A program made the position numbers and the translations under genes. Positions 1-7,078 of a DNA stretch of 64,000 nt are shown piece by piece. The notes beneath the pieces were generated by a model, which was not told where the DNA came from, ran no database searches, and worked only from the letters and a program-made list of their open reading frames with translations. Within the stretch, counting starts at the first letter, position 1. Each line of letters begins with the position of its first letter. Source of the stretch: G020353115 sp964640125 (GTDB taxonomy: Bacteria > Bacteroidota > Bacteroidia > Bacteroidales > VadinHA17); assembly GCA_964640125.1 (NCBI GenBank), contig CAZXGG010000001.1, positions 1 through 64,000 on the forward strand. The letters run 5' to 3'.

Positions 1-20
1 AACATTTCGGTTGCAGGATT

Positions 21-53
21 TAAATATACTTCAACCCATGATCAAATCCAACT
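21..53 (-). promoter_or_regulatory. Conserved promoter-like repeat, copy 1
   Basis: About 30 bp of this stretch recur at 9513-9545 and 43335-43366. Read on the minus strand the shared part runs from TTGGATTTGA to TATATTTA, with TTGG placed 23 bases before TATATTTA. That resembles the Bacteroidota -33 TTTG and -7 TAnnTTTG elements. The other two copies stand upstream of minus-strand genes, so this one would serve a gene to the left of the window. Promoter function is inference; a dispersed repeat is the alternative. Confidence 0.4.
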
Positions 54-58
54 GTTTC

Positions 59-104
59 TACTCACCGGGTGACTCTAGAGGACCGCCTGGCCGGCCGCGC
101 CAGA
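59..104. repeat. CTCAC/GTGAC palindromic module, left copy
   Basis: The segment begins CTCACCGGGTGAC, then a GC-rich stretch containing GGCCGGCC. A related module lies at 6524-6583 (CTCACC, GTGAC, then ACCGGCC), and two tandem CTCACGGGGTGACT units lie at 9573-9586 and 9595-9608. It looks like a degenerate REP-type repeat. Function is unknown. Confidence 0.5.
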
Positions 105-181
105 CTCCCCCCGGTTAGTTGTTCTTTTGCTGGCTCTACCCATAAATCAGAATGACATTAGGTCAAAATCCCCCTTTATTT

Positions 182-312
182 GGGGGGGTGTCACAACATA
201 CATAATTATATTGGATCGTCATCCCGAATTTGTTTCGGAATCTCATTATCAACCACTTAAAGATCCTGAACCAAGTTCAGGATGACTTAGAACCTAGTTG
301 CAACACACCCCC
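182..312. repeat. MITE-like inverted-repeat element A
   Basis: The ends are roughly complementary (GGGGGTGT plus CACAAC on the left, GTTGCAACACACCCCC on the right). Inside are two nested inverted motifs, one around TCATCCCGAATTTG and one around CAAGTTCAGGATGAC. Related elements with the same TCATCCTGAAC core occur at 6706-6838 and 22939-23091. No transposase is encoded, so it would be non-autonomous. Confidence 0.6.
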
Positions 313-531
313 ACAAGGTTTGGATTTATAAATAATATAACCTGAAATCTCAATATAAAAGGAAAGGGTTAGGGTCAATAATCAGAAAGTGCCGTAGGCA
401 GGGACGGCATATTTTTAGAAAAGAATCATGCAATCACAACGGTCAAACTGCGAAAGTCATTTACGGGAAATCTGACCATTGACCGTAAAGCACCGAGCTT
501 AAATAGGAAGGTAATTGGTTGGAAAACCCAT

Positions 532-601
532 CCGTCAGACCCGATATGGGTCAGACGGTATTGCTAAAATCCGGTCTGACGGCTACAGCCCGTCAGACCG
601 G
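532..601. repeat. GTCAGAC palindrome pair, left copy
   Basis: Two adjacent palindromes: 532-558 pairs CCGTCAGACCC with GGGTCAGACGG around a short loop, and 571-601 pairs CCGGTCTGACGG with CCCGTCAGACCGG. The preceding bases resemble the sequence before the right copy (6922-7065). The elements could form hairpins in RNA or serve as REP-type sites; function is not evident. Confidence 0.6.
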
Positions 602-764
602 TGGGAAAAAACCAATCCATTGTATTGCGTTACAATAATTGCCTGGTTCAGTCCGGTTCATGAAAGGATTTCCCTCTGCTGAATATCTCAGTTGAACCGA
701 TTTATCGTTGTGACAATCTATTCTGAATACATGCCGCCCCTATCGGGGCTATGAGAGTTTTGCT

Positions 765-797
765 GTTTCGCAAATGAAGAACATTTTCATTTGAAAC
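765..797 (+). promoter_or_regulatory. Dyad upstream of efflux operon, possible operator
   Basis: CAAATGAA (771-778) and TTCATTTG (786-793) are perfect inverted arms separated by seven bases. The symmetry extends to GTTTC on the left and GAAAC on the right with a two-base offset. It sits about 95 bases before the RND gene. A metal-responsive repressor site is possible, but no regulator gene is adjacent, so this is inference. Confidence 0.3.
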
Positions 798-891
798 GGG
801 AGCAGGTGTAGTAAGAAAAATTACAGCGATATCGTTATCTTCGTACTCAAAACAATTTCAAAACTCAGACCACTAACAATATAAATCCAGC

Positions 892-3800
892 ATGCTTAAC
901 CGAATTATCAATTTCAGTATCAAGAACAAGCTTATTGCAATCCTGGTTACGATCAGTGTAACCGGATTTGGTGTGTTTGCCATCTTTCAGATTCCTCTTG
1001 GCGCTGTGCCCGATATTACCAACAACCAGGTACAGGTGATCACCACTTCTACCAACCTGTCAACCCAGGATGTGGAGCAATTTATCACCTACCCGATTGA
1101 GCTTGAGATGTCAAACCTCCCCGGTGTGCAAGAGATCCGGTCAATCTCCAAATTTGGTCTGTCGGTGGTCACTATTGTTTTCGAAGATAAGATGGGCACG
1201 TATCTGCCACGCCAGCTGATTGCAGAAAAAATTAAAAGCGCATCCTCCAATATTCCGGAAGGCTTTGGGGCACCTGAAATGGGGCCGATCACTACCGGAC
1301 TGGGAGAAATATACCAGTATATCCTGGATCTGAAACCGGGATATGAAAACAGCTATTCAATCATGGAGCTACGTACCATACAGGATTGGATAGTGAAACG
1401 TCAGCTTTCCGGTATCCCGGGAGTCGTGGAAGTGAATACCTGGGGAGGGTACCTTAAACAATATGAGGTTGCCATCAATCCGGAACGAATCAAGGGTTTG
1501 GGAATTTCGTTGTTGGAAGTGTACGATGCAATGCAGCAAAACAACAGTGTAGCCGGAGGTGCCTACATTGAAAAACAAAACCAGAGTTATTTCATCCGGG
1601 GTGACGGGCTGGTAAAATCGCTCGAGGATCTTGAAAATATTGTCATCACCAATACCAGTGGAGTGCCGATCCTGATCAAGGATGTCGCAATGGTTCGTTT
1701 CGGGAGTGCCAGCCGGTTCGGGGCAATCACAGCAAATGGTGAGGGGGAAAAGGTCATGGGGCAGATCATGATGCTGAAAGACGCCAATTCGAACAAGGTG
1801 ATCGATGCCGTGAAAAAACGAGTAGCTGAAGTTCAGAATATACTTCCTGAAGGAATCTACATTAATCCGATTCTCGAACGGAGCGAACTGATCCATAAGA
1901 CCTCGTTAACCGTGTTTGAGAATCTGCTCTTCGGATGTTTGATCGTCCTCATTATAGTGATCCTGCTGTTGGGTAACCTGCGCTCGGGTTTGGTGATCGC
2001 TTCGATTATTCCGCTCTCCCTTCTCTTTACCATCTCGATGATGTACATCTTCGGGATTGATGCTAACCTGATGAGTCTTGGAGCACTCGACTTCGGTATC
2101 ATCATTGATGGAGCAGTGATCATTGTTGAATTTATTGCCATCCGGCTTACCGTTAGCCAGAATGAGCTTGCCGGGGTAATGGGTGATGAGCGTCAGACAA
2201 TCATGGACCGGATCACGTATAACGGTGCATCCAAAATGATGAATTCGGCCATCTTCGGACAGGTGATCATCCTTATTGTTTTCATCCCGGTTCTTTCGCT
2301 TAGCGGGGTTGAAGGAAAAATGTTCCGCCCCATGGCTCTTTCATTCAGCTTTGCCCTTCTGGGTGCTATGTTTTTCGGACTCACCTGGTTGCCGGTTGCT
2401 TCCGCCCTTTTCCTCCGGCCTGAAAAAGAGAAACAATTCGTTTTGACCCGTTTTATCATGAACCTATTTTACCGCTCATATGATCCTGTAATCAGGTGGT
2501 CTTATGACCATAAAAGCGTGATCTTTGGACTGGCAATTGCATCATTGATCTTTACTGGTTTCATCTTCTCAAGAATGGGTGGTGAATTCGTACCGATACT
2601 GGATGAAGGTGATTTCGTGATCCAGCCTGTCCTGAAAACGGGTACATCCCTTTCAAAAACCATTGAAACGACCACCAGGATGGAAAATATCCTGATTGAT
2701 CAGTTTCCCGAAGTGGATCAGATCGTATGCAGGATAGGTGCTGCTGAGGTGCCAACAGATCCGATGTCTATGGAGGAGATTGACATGATCATCAAACTGA
2801 AGCCAAAAAAGGAATGGATCACGGCAGATAGCAAGGAAGAGCTGGCGAATCATTTCAAAGAGGCATTGCTTGTGATTCCCGGTATTGATTATGAGTTCAC
2901 CCAACCGATCGAAATGCGGTTCAACGAATTAATAACCGGTGTACGTGCTGACCTGGCAATAAAGATCTTTGGAGAGGATCTTGAAATTCTGGCTGATAAG
3001 GCTCTTGAAGTCAAACAGTTGATTACTGATGTGCCCGGGGCTGCAGATATCATCCTGGAAAAGACGGAAGGGCTACCACAGATGAGTGTGAAATACAGGC
3101 GGAACAAGGTTGCTTATTATGGACTGTCCATCGAGGAACTGAATCGGTATCTTACCATGGCTTTCGGTGGAGCCGTGGGTGGAAGTGTGTTTGAAGGCGA
3201 AAAACGGTTTGACCTGGTGGCACGGCTTCAACCCGAATTCCGCAACGATATAGAACACATTAGAAACCTTCAGGTAAGCTTGTCCAATGGGAAACAGGTG
3301 CCTTTAAGAGAACTGGCTGATATAGAATACGCAACAGGTCCTGCAAAAATCTCCAGGGATAATACCCATCGAAGGGTAGTAGTAAGCGTGAACGTACGGA
3401 ATCGTGACCTGGAATCGGTGGTGAATGATATAAGCGCAATCCTGGAAAAGAAACTGGACCTGCCCGCTGGCTATTCTGTCGATTACGGGGGGCAGTTCGA
3501 AAACCTTCGCAATGCTTCAAGAAGATTGAAAATTGCTGTCCCCATTGCCCTTTTGTTGATCTTTATTTTCCTTCATTTTGCCTTCCAATCCTTCAAAGAG
3601 GCAGGAATGGTCTTCTCGGCTGTTCCTCTATCCATTGTCGGCGGTGTTTTCCTGCTCTGGATAAGGGGTATGCCTTTCAGCATCTCAGCTGGTATCGGTT
3701 TTATCGCTCTGTTCGGTGTCGCTGTATTGAACGGTATCGTTCTGATTGAACACCTGAAGGAATTGAAAAAGCAGGGCATCACCGATATGCGTGAACGGAT

Positions 3801-5256
3801 CCTTAAAGGAACACATGAACGTCTCCGACCTGTTATGCTAACTGCTGCTGCTGCAGCCCTCGGATTCCTGCCAATGGCGATCTCTACCTCAGCAGGTGCC
3901 GAAGTACAGCGCCCGTTAGCCACAGTTGTTATTGGCGGTCTTGTCACTTCCACCTTGCTGACCATGCTGGCACTGCCACTAATGTACAGCATTTTCGATG
4001 AAATTACCGGCATACAACTCTGGCCTCCAAAATTCAAGAGAAGAAAAATCGTCTCTTTGATCCTTCTGTTATTGATCCCTGCATTTGCTCAATCCCAACC
4101 GGCATCACAATCCATGGATCAGCCGGATACATTGATCCTTACCGATGCTCTGGAAATCGCTTACCGGAACAACATGGAGCTGGCAGCATACCGTTCAAAA
4201 GCCGAAGAAAGCAAAGCCCTTATAAGAACTGCATTTGCTATCGATCAGACAACACTCTATTTCAATTACGACGAAAATAACATTGCGGAAAATGACTATC
4301 CTATCGGTGTTTGGGGAGCCGAACAGCGATTTGATTTTCCAACCACTTATTTTGCACAGCGAAAAGCAAACAGGATCGATTTCAATATGGCAAAAGATGA
4401 ACTCGAGAAGAGGAAAAGAGCGCTTTCCAGGGATGTTTCAAAAACTTATTATACCGTTATCTATCTTCAAAATAAGCAGCAACAGTACCGTCTGATCGAC
4501 AGCATTTACCGTCGGTTTTCCACTGCTGCAGAATTCAGTTTTAACCAGGGTGAAATTACCTATCTTGAAATGCTGAATGCCCGGTCAAAATCCAACCAGT
4601 TCCGGATCATGCAGAGCCAAATTCAGCACGACATCGATATTGCCATTGCCAACCTGGCGACATTAATGAATTACGATAGCCTGTTCACTATACCCAATGA
4701 ACCGCTCATGGAACTGGTCGTTGAATCTGACGGGGTGGCATCTGATCCCGGATTACACTATCTGCAACATGCCATCCTGCTCCAGGATGCACAATTAAAG
4801 GTGGAAAAGAACCGGTTCCTGCCCGATATGACCCTCAGTTACTTCAATGGGACCAATAAATACCCGGGTTCAAGAAACTATCAGGGCTTCCAGGTAGGCC
4901 TTGAGATTCCCCTGTTTTTCAGCGAGCAGAGGGCAAAAGTAAAAGCAAAGCGGTACGCCTGGGAATCGTCAGTAAACCTGCAGGCTAATTATATCCGTGT
5001 GTATGAAAACAAAGTTTCCGAAATGATGACCGGACTTGAAAAATACAGAGAGTCTATTCAATATTATGAACAAACAGGGAAGCACCTGGCAGACCAGCTG
5101 ATCCGATCTGCACAGGAAAGCTATGCTGCAGGAGAGATTGACTTTTTTAAATTTGCCCAGAGCATAGATAGTGCAATCGAGATCGAACTGAATTACCTGG
5201 ATAACCTTTATAAATACAACGAGGTAGTGCTTGAGATCAATTACCTGACACTCTGA
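892..5256 (+). CDS. CzcA-type heavy-metal RND efflux pump fused to a TolC-like channel
   Basis: An inner-membrane proton-driven pump exporting metal cations, fused to its own outer-membrane factor. Residues 1 to about 1045 are a complete HME-RND protein with transmembrane segments and two periplasmic loops. TM4 carries D400, D406 and E413 (DFGIIIDGAVIIVE), the acidic set of CzcA-type Co/Zn/Cd pumps rather than the Cu/Ag CusA pattern. After KRRK near 1048 comes a hydrophobic, signal-like stretch ending in FAQSQ, then about 385 residues of TolC/OEP-like helices. The length (1454 aa) equals an RND protein plus a TolC-like domain in one uninterrupted frame. The adaptor gene follows 69 bases downstream, so the two genes encode a full tripartite system. 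The metal specificity is inferred from motifs only. Confidence 0.92.
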   Translation: MLNRIINFSIKNKLIAILVTISVTGFGVFAIFQIPLGAVPDITNNQVQVITTSTNLSTQDVEQFITYPIELEMSNLPGVQEIRSISKFGLSVVTIVFEDKMGTYLPRQLIAEKIKSASSNIPEGFGAPEMGPITTGLGEIYQYILDLKPGYENSYSIMELRTIQDWIVKRQLSGIPGVVEVNTWGGYLKQYEVAINPERIKGLGISLLEVYDAMQQNNSVAGGAYIEKQNQSYFIRGDGLVKSLEDLENIVITNTSGVPILIKDVAMVRFGSASRFGAITANGEGEKVMGQIMMLKDANSNKVIDAVKKRVAEVQNILPEGIYINPILERSELIHKTSLTVFENLLFGCLIVLIIVILLLGNLRSGLVIASIIPLSLLFTISMMYIFGIDANLMSLGALDFGIIIDGAVIIVEFIAIRLTVSQNELAGVMGDERQTIMDRITYNGASKMMNSAIFGQVIILIVFIPVLSLSGVEGKMFRPMALSFSFALLGAMFFGLTWLPVASALFLRPEKEKQFVLTRFIMNLFYRSYDPVIRWSYDHKSVIFGLAIASLIFTGFIFSRMGGEFVPILDEGDFVIQPVLKTGTSLSKTIETTTRMENILIDQFPEVDQIVCRIGAAEVPTDPMSMEEIDMIIKLKPKKEWITADSKEELANHFKEALLVIPGIDYEFTQPIEMRFNELITGVRADLAIKIFGEDLEILADKALEVKQLITDVPGAADIILEKTEGLPQMSVKYRRNKVAYYGLSIEELNRYLTMAFGGAVGGSVFEGEKRFDLVARLQPEFRNDIEHIRNLQVSLSNGKQVPLRELADIEYATGPAKISRDNTHRRVVVSVNVRNRDLESVVNDISAILEKKLDLPAGYSVDYGGQFENLRNASRRLKIAVPIALLLIFIFLHFAFQSFKEAGMVFSAVPLSIVGGVFLLWIRGMPFSISAGIGFIALFGVAVLNGIVLIEHLKELKKQGITDMRERILKGTHERLRPVMLTAAAAALGFLPMAISTSAGAEVQRPLATVVIGGLVTSTLLTMLALPLMYSIFDEITGIQLWPPKFKRRKIVSLILLLLIPAFAQSQPASQSMDQPDTLILTDALEIAYRNNMELAAYRSKAEESKALIRTAFAIDQTTLYFNYDENNIAENDYPIGVWGAEQRFDFPTTYFAQRKANRIDFNMAKDELEKRKRALSRDVSKTYYTVIYLQNKQQQYRLIDSIYRRFSTAAEFSFNQGEITYLEMLNARSKSNQFRIMQSQIQHDIDIAIANLATLMNYDSLFTIPNEPLMELVVESDGVASDPGLHYLQHAILLQDAQLKVEKNRFLPDMTLSYFNGTNKYPGSRNYQGFQVGLEIPLFFSEQRAKVKAKRYAWESSVNLQANYIRVYENKVSEMMTGLEKYRESIQYYEQTGKHLADQLIRSAQESYAAGEIDFFKFAQSIDSAIEIELNYLDNLYKYNEVVLEINYLTL

Positions 5257-5325
5257 CTCAGGCTAATATCTATGCAATAATGAAAGGTCAGGTGAAAATA
5301 CATCTAAAAATAAAATAGTAACAAT

Positions 5326-6483
5326 ATGAAACGGAACATAAACTATATTTTGCTTGTTGTTATGCTGGCATCTGTTTCCTTACCCTCCTGTCATAACAGG
5401 AACCAGGACAATGCAGGGGATTTGAACAAGGAGGAATCAGGACCTGCTGCAGAGGAATCCATGGAAATAGTGATCACAAAGGAGCAATTTGAATCGTCCG
5501 GAATGAAGCTCGGAGAACCGTTACCCAGGATGTTCCAAATCGTGATCAATGCCAATGGGTATGTTGTAGCATCACCCTCCGGTTGGGTAAAGATCAGTAC
5601 ACTGATCCCCGGAAGGGTAAAGCAGATCAATCTGTCGGTTGGCGATTACATTAAGACGGGCCAGGTACTTTTCACTCTTGAAAGCAATGAGATCATTTTG
5701 CTGCAACAGGAGTATGGTGAAGCATTTCATCAGCTAAAGTCATTGCAAGCTACCTATGAACGACAGAAAGCACTATCTGAAGAACAGATCACTGCACAGA
5801 AAGATTTTATCATTGCCGAGAGTGAATACAGAAGTCTGCTCATGAAAACTGAAGGGCTGAAGACACGATTAAGGATGATTAACATTGATCCTGTACAGGT
5901 GGAAAAAGGGACCATCGTTCCCCTTGTATCTGTCTATTCACCCATTCAGGGATTTGTTACCAAACAAGACCTGGTGCTCGGACAATTTATTGAATCCCAG
6001 GCAACGGTTATGGAACTGATCAATCTAGATCAATTACAACTGAATATCCATGTTTTTGAAAAGGATCTCAAAGATATGGTTGTTGGGCAAACAGTGCACT
6101 ATTATACTCCGGACAACAGGGAACATGTGTTTGAGGCTACACTGAGTCATATCGGAAAATCGATCGACCCGGATTCTAAAACGGTGCTGTGCATCGCTCA
6201 GATCAAAGCTCCAGATGGGACTGCTCTTGTGAACCGTTTGTTTGTCGAAACCGAAATCATAACCTGCCAGCGTGAAGCATCCGCCATTCCAAGCCAGGCT
6301 TTGATCAGGGAAGAAAACCGCTATTATGTGCTATCCCTGGTTGATGAGAGGGGAGAAAATTTAATCTTTCGTAAACTCCCTGTCAATATAGGTGTTGTAC
6401 TGCAGGAATATGCCGAGGTGCTGGATGAAGGACTTAAGGATATTTTAATTGAAGGCGCCTATAATGTGTTACCGGGGGAATAA
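5326..6483 (+). CDS. RND efflux periplasmic adaptor lipoprotein (CusB/CzcB-like)
   Basis: A membrane-fusion protein bridging pump and channel in the periplasm. The N-terminus has a lipoprotein signal with lipobox LPSC (Cys22) followed by an acidic linker. The body has a lipoyl/barrel-sandwich half (about 95-130), a coiled-coil hairpin (about 130-190, with QEYGEAFHQLKS and YERQKALSEEQ), the returning half (about 205-245, SVYSPIQGFVTKQDL) and beta-barrel and membrane-proximal domains to the end. At 385 aa it is a normal length. No His-rich metal-binding tail is visible. It lies 69 bases after the pump gene and is probably cotranscribed. Confidence 0.9.
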   Translation: MKRNINYILLVVMLASVSLPSCHNRNQDNAGDLNKEESGPAAEESMEIVITKEQFESSGMKLGEPLPRMFQIVINANGYVVASPSGWVKISTLIPGRVKQINLSVGDYIKTGQVLFTLESNEIILLQQEYGEAFHQLKSLQATYERQKALSEEQITAQKDFIIAESEYRSLLMKTEGLKTRLRMINIDPVQVEKGTIVPLVSVYSPIQGFVTKQDLVLGQFIESQATVMELINLDQLQLNIHVFEKDLKDMVVGQTVHYYTPDNREHVFEATLSHIGKSIDPDSKTVLCIAQIKAPDGTALVNRLFVETEIITCQREASAIPSQALIREENRYYVLSLVDERGENLIFRKLPVNIGVVLQEYAEVLDEGLKDILIEGAYNVLPGE

Positions 6484-6523
6484 GCATCCTATCCTCCCAA
6501 TCATCAGGAAAGAAATTGTTTAG

Positions 6524-6583
6524 ACTCACCCTGTGACACTAGGGGAACACTCACCAGACCGGCCAGGTGCTCACACCGTGAGG
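6524..6583. repeat. CTCAC/GTGAC palindromic module, right copy
   Basis: Contains CTCACCCTGTGAC, a second CTCACCAGACCGGCC and a terminal CTCACACCGTGAG palindrome. It is related to 59-104 and to the units at 9573-9608. It lies just after the adaptor gene. Confidence 0.5.
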
Positions 6584-6705
6584 TTTAAAAATACGTTACG
6601 AATACAAAGGAACCAATGGAGGGCGACCCTGCCTCGCCGGCAGGTTTCCAGGTCGCCTTGATCTTAATGAGGGAAAAACAACTCTGGAGGAGTTGAAAAC
6701 CAATA

Positions 6706-6838
6706 GGGGGGTGTATCAAAAGTCGATTTTTCAGTCATCCTGAACTTGTTTCAGGATCTCATAATTCTGATTAACAATAGATTAAGATTCTGAAATAAAT
6801 TCAGAATGACGATTTTCTGGACTTTTGATACACCCCCT
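6706..6838. repeat. MITE-like inverted-repeat element B
   Basis: Terminal inverted repeats GGGGGTGTATCAAAAGTC and GACTTTTGATACACCCCC (with one extra base near the right arm) bound about 133 bases. The interior carries TCATCCTGAACTTG, then a divergent half-copy ending TTCAGAATGACGATTTT. Element C at 22939-23091 has the same plan with CAAAAGTC/GACTTTTG ends. No ORF is inside. Confidence 0.75.
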
Positions 6839-6987
6839 TAATGTAAGCAAAAAGATATCGGTCCAACTACAATGCTATCTGTTGGGAAATCCTTCCATGG
6901 ACCGCACTGCACCAAACCATACATAGGAAAGGTATTGGTTTAATCTCCATCCATTTATCGAATCCGATATGACGGTAGCATCGAAAC

Positions 6988-7065
6988 CGGTCTGACGGAT
7001 AACGTCCGTCTGACCGATAGAAAATAACGAAAATCCTATCCGTCAGACCCCGAATGGGTCAGACA
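6988..7065. repeat. GTCAGAC palindrome pair, right copy
   Basis: Arms CGGTCTGACGGA (6988-6999) and TCCGTCTGACCG (7005-7016) pair with one mismatch. A second palindrome, CCGTCAGACCC to GGGTCAGACAG, covers 7040-7065. It matches the left pair at 532-601 in core sequence, in reversed relative order. It ends 13 bases from the GH31 stop codon and could also act as an mRNA 3' stabiliser. Confidence 0.55.
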
Positions 7066-7078
7066 GTAACATGGAAAA

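Larger units (their letters stand above)
1..891. other. Gene-free region left of the efflux cassette
   Basis: I see no supportable coding sequence in these 891 bases. The stretch holds a promoter-like repeat (21-53), a CTCACC/GGTGAC palindromic module (59-104), an imperfect terminal-inverted-repeat element (182-312), a pair of GTCAGAC palindromes (532-558 and 571-601) and a dyad (765-797) before the efflux genes. The order module, element, palindromes recurs downstream of the cassette at 6524-7065. Confidence 0.7.
6484..7078. other. Gene-free region right of the efflux cassette
   Basis: No coding sequence is supportable here. The stretch repeats the module order found left of the cassette: CTCAC/GTGAC module (6524-6583), inverted-repeat element (6706-6838), and GTCAGAC palindromes (6988-7016 and 7040-7065). 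The segment 6880-6945 also resembles 470-530 in places (for example ATAGGAAAGGTATTGGTT against ATAGGAAGGTAATTGGTT). Confidence 0.7.

Noticed and set aside
68..100. GACTCTAGAGGACCGCC and GGCCGGCC looked like cloning-vector polylinker
   Set aside because: Related sequences (CTCACC, GTGAC, ACCGGCC) occur at 6524-6583 and 9573-9640 in native context, so it is a genomic repeat rather than vector.
1369..1896. Long open frames on the strand opposite the pump gene
   Set aside because: They lie entirely inside a well-supported coding sequence, and their translations show no family motif; they are composition shadows.
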